The notes beneath the pieces were generated by a model. It saw nothing but the letters and a program-made list of their open reading frames with translations, ran no database searches and had not been told where the DNA came from. A program made the translations under genes and the position numbers. A stretch of DNA of 21,709 bases, taken from the NCBI GenBank assembly GCA_027019205.1, contig JALUWZ010000016.1:1-21709 (forward strand). The letters run 5' to 3'. Source of the stretch: Emcibacter sp. (GTDB lineage Bacteria > Pseudomonadota > Alphaproteobacteria > Sphingomonadales > Emcibacteraceae). Of this stretch, positions 21,298 through 21,709 are shown one piece after another (the stretch's first letter is position 1; every line of letters begins with the position of its first letter).

Positions 21298-21709
21298 ATG
21301 AATATTCTGATGGTATTAACCTCTCATGACCGGTTGGGCGACACGGGTCGGAAAACAGGATTCTGGCTGGAAGAATTTGCCGCGCCCTATTACATCTTCA
21401 AGGATGCCGGGGCGGAAATCACCCTGGCCTCGCCAAAAGGGGGCCAGCCGCCGCTCGATCCGAAAAGTGACGAACCTGATTTTCAGACCGATGCCACCAG
21501 ACGTTTCAGCGATGATGCCGAGGCCCGGGATCATCTGGCGCATACGGTGCTGCTGGCCGATGTAACCCCAGGGGATTTTGATGCGGTTTTCTATCCCGGC
21601 GGTCACGGCCCGTTATGGGACCTGGCCACAGACCGGCAGTCCATTGCCCTGATTGAGGGTTTTCACCGGTCGCAGAAACCTGTCGGGCTGGTCTGTCATG
21701 CCCCGGGAG
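21298..21709 (+). CDS. DJ-1/PfpI-family protein (class I amidotransferase-like), cut at the window edge
   Basis: The first 137 residues are visible. The protein begins MNILMVLTSHD, then TGFWLEEFAAPYYIF (E25/E26 probably the active-site acid), ASPKGGQPPLDP, the FYPGGHGPLWDL loop near 98-109, and the nucleophile elbow LVCHAPG with C133-H134. This pattern is that of Hsp31/YajL-like DJ-1 proteins, some of which act as glutathione-independent glyoxalases or aldehyde-protein repair enzymes. ATG 21298 follows GGCAGGAAAAG. It lies 39 bp downstream of nahD on the same strand, so it is probably in operon 2. A role against reactive aldehyde or quinone intermediates is speculation. Confidence 0.82.
   Translation, partial: MNILMVLTSHDRLGDTGRKTGFWLEEFAAPYYIFKDAGAEITLASPKGGQPPLDPKSDEPDFQTDATRRFSDDAEARDHLAHTVLLADVTPGDFDAVFYPGGHGPLWDLATDRQSIALIEGFHRSQKPVGLVCHAPG

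Overview
This window looks like a chromosome segment from an alphaproteobacterium. The housekeeping blocks carA-carB-greA and yqeY-dnaG-rpoD sit back to back, and RpoD has the long acidic non-conserved insert common in that class. I recognised protein families from memory of reference sequences; no database search was run, and the organism cannot be named from the sequence alone.

Region 1 (1-10626) is core chromosome. A truncated EamA/DMT permease, greA, carB and carA lie on the minus strand. A 271-bp divergent control region with two good sigma70-type promoters for carA and one for yqeY follows, then yqeY, dnaG and rpoD on the plus strand. A CAU-anticodon tRNA (most likely tRNA-Ile2) at 10722-10798 ends this block.

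Region 2 (about 10800-21709) is a naphthalene/PAH (nah/nag/phn-type) catabolic cluster immediately downstream of the tRNA. Operon 1 (11035-18492, plus) reads: NagH-like beta and NagG-like alpha subunits of a salicylate 5-hydroxylase-type oxygenase, a NahAb-like Rieske ferredoxin, NahF-like salicylaldehyde dehydrogenase, NahE-like hydratase-aldolase, NahAc/NahAd-like ring-hydroxylating dioxygenase, and NahB-like cis-dihydrodiol dehydrogenase. A NahR-like LysR regulator follows on the minus strand. Divergent from it, operon 2 (19537 onward) encodes a small LigA-like subunit, a LigB-type (class III) extradiol dioxygenase, a NahD-like 2-hydroxychromene-2-carboxylate isomerase, and a truncated DJ-1/PfpI protein.

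Inferred pathway: the arene is dihydroxylated by NahAcAd with NahAb, dehydrogenated by NahB to a diol, and ring-cleaved. NahD isomerises the product, NahE splits it to salicylaldehyde and pyruvate, NahF makes salicylate, and the NagGH-like pair would hydroxylate it, probably to gentisate. The usual ring-cleavage enzyme NahC (a vicinal-oxygen-chelate, type I enzyme) is absent here, and a LigAB-type enzyme occupies its place in the pathway. This is the most novel-looking feature. No ferredoxin reductase or gentisate dioxygenase gene is present in the window.

The control logic is visible in the DNA. A 46-bp element with 37 identical positions and no gaps lies upstream of both operons. Each copy contains ATTCA-N6-TGAT, matching the spacing of the published NahR box, so one NahR-like protein probably controls both operons in response to salicylate. 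A second unusual theme is short tandem duplications (17-20 bp units) filling several gene junctions, in both housekeeping and catabolic regions, three of them starting at or just before a stop codon.
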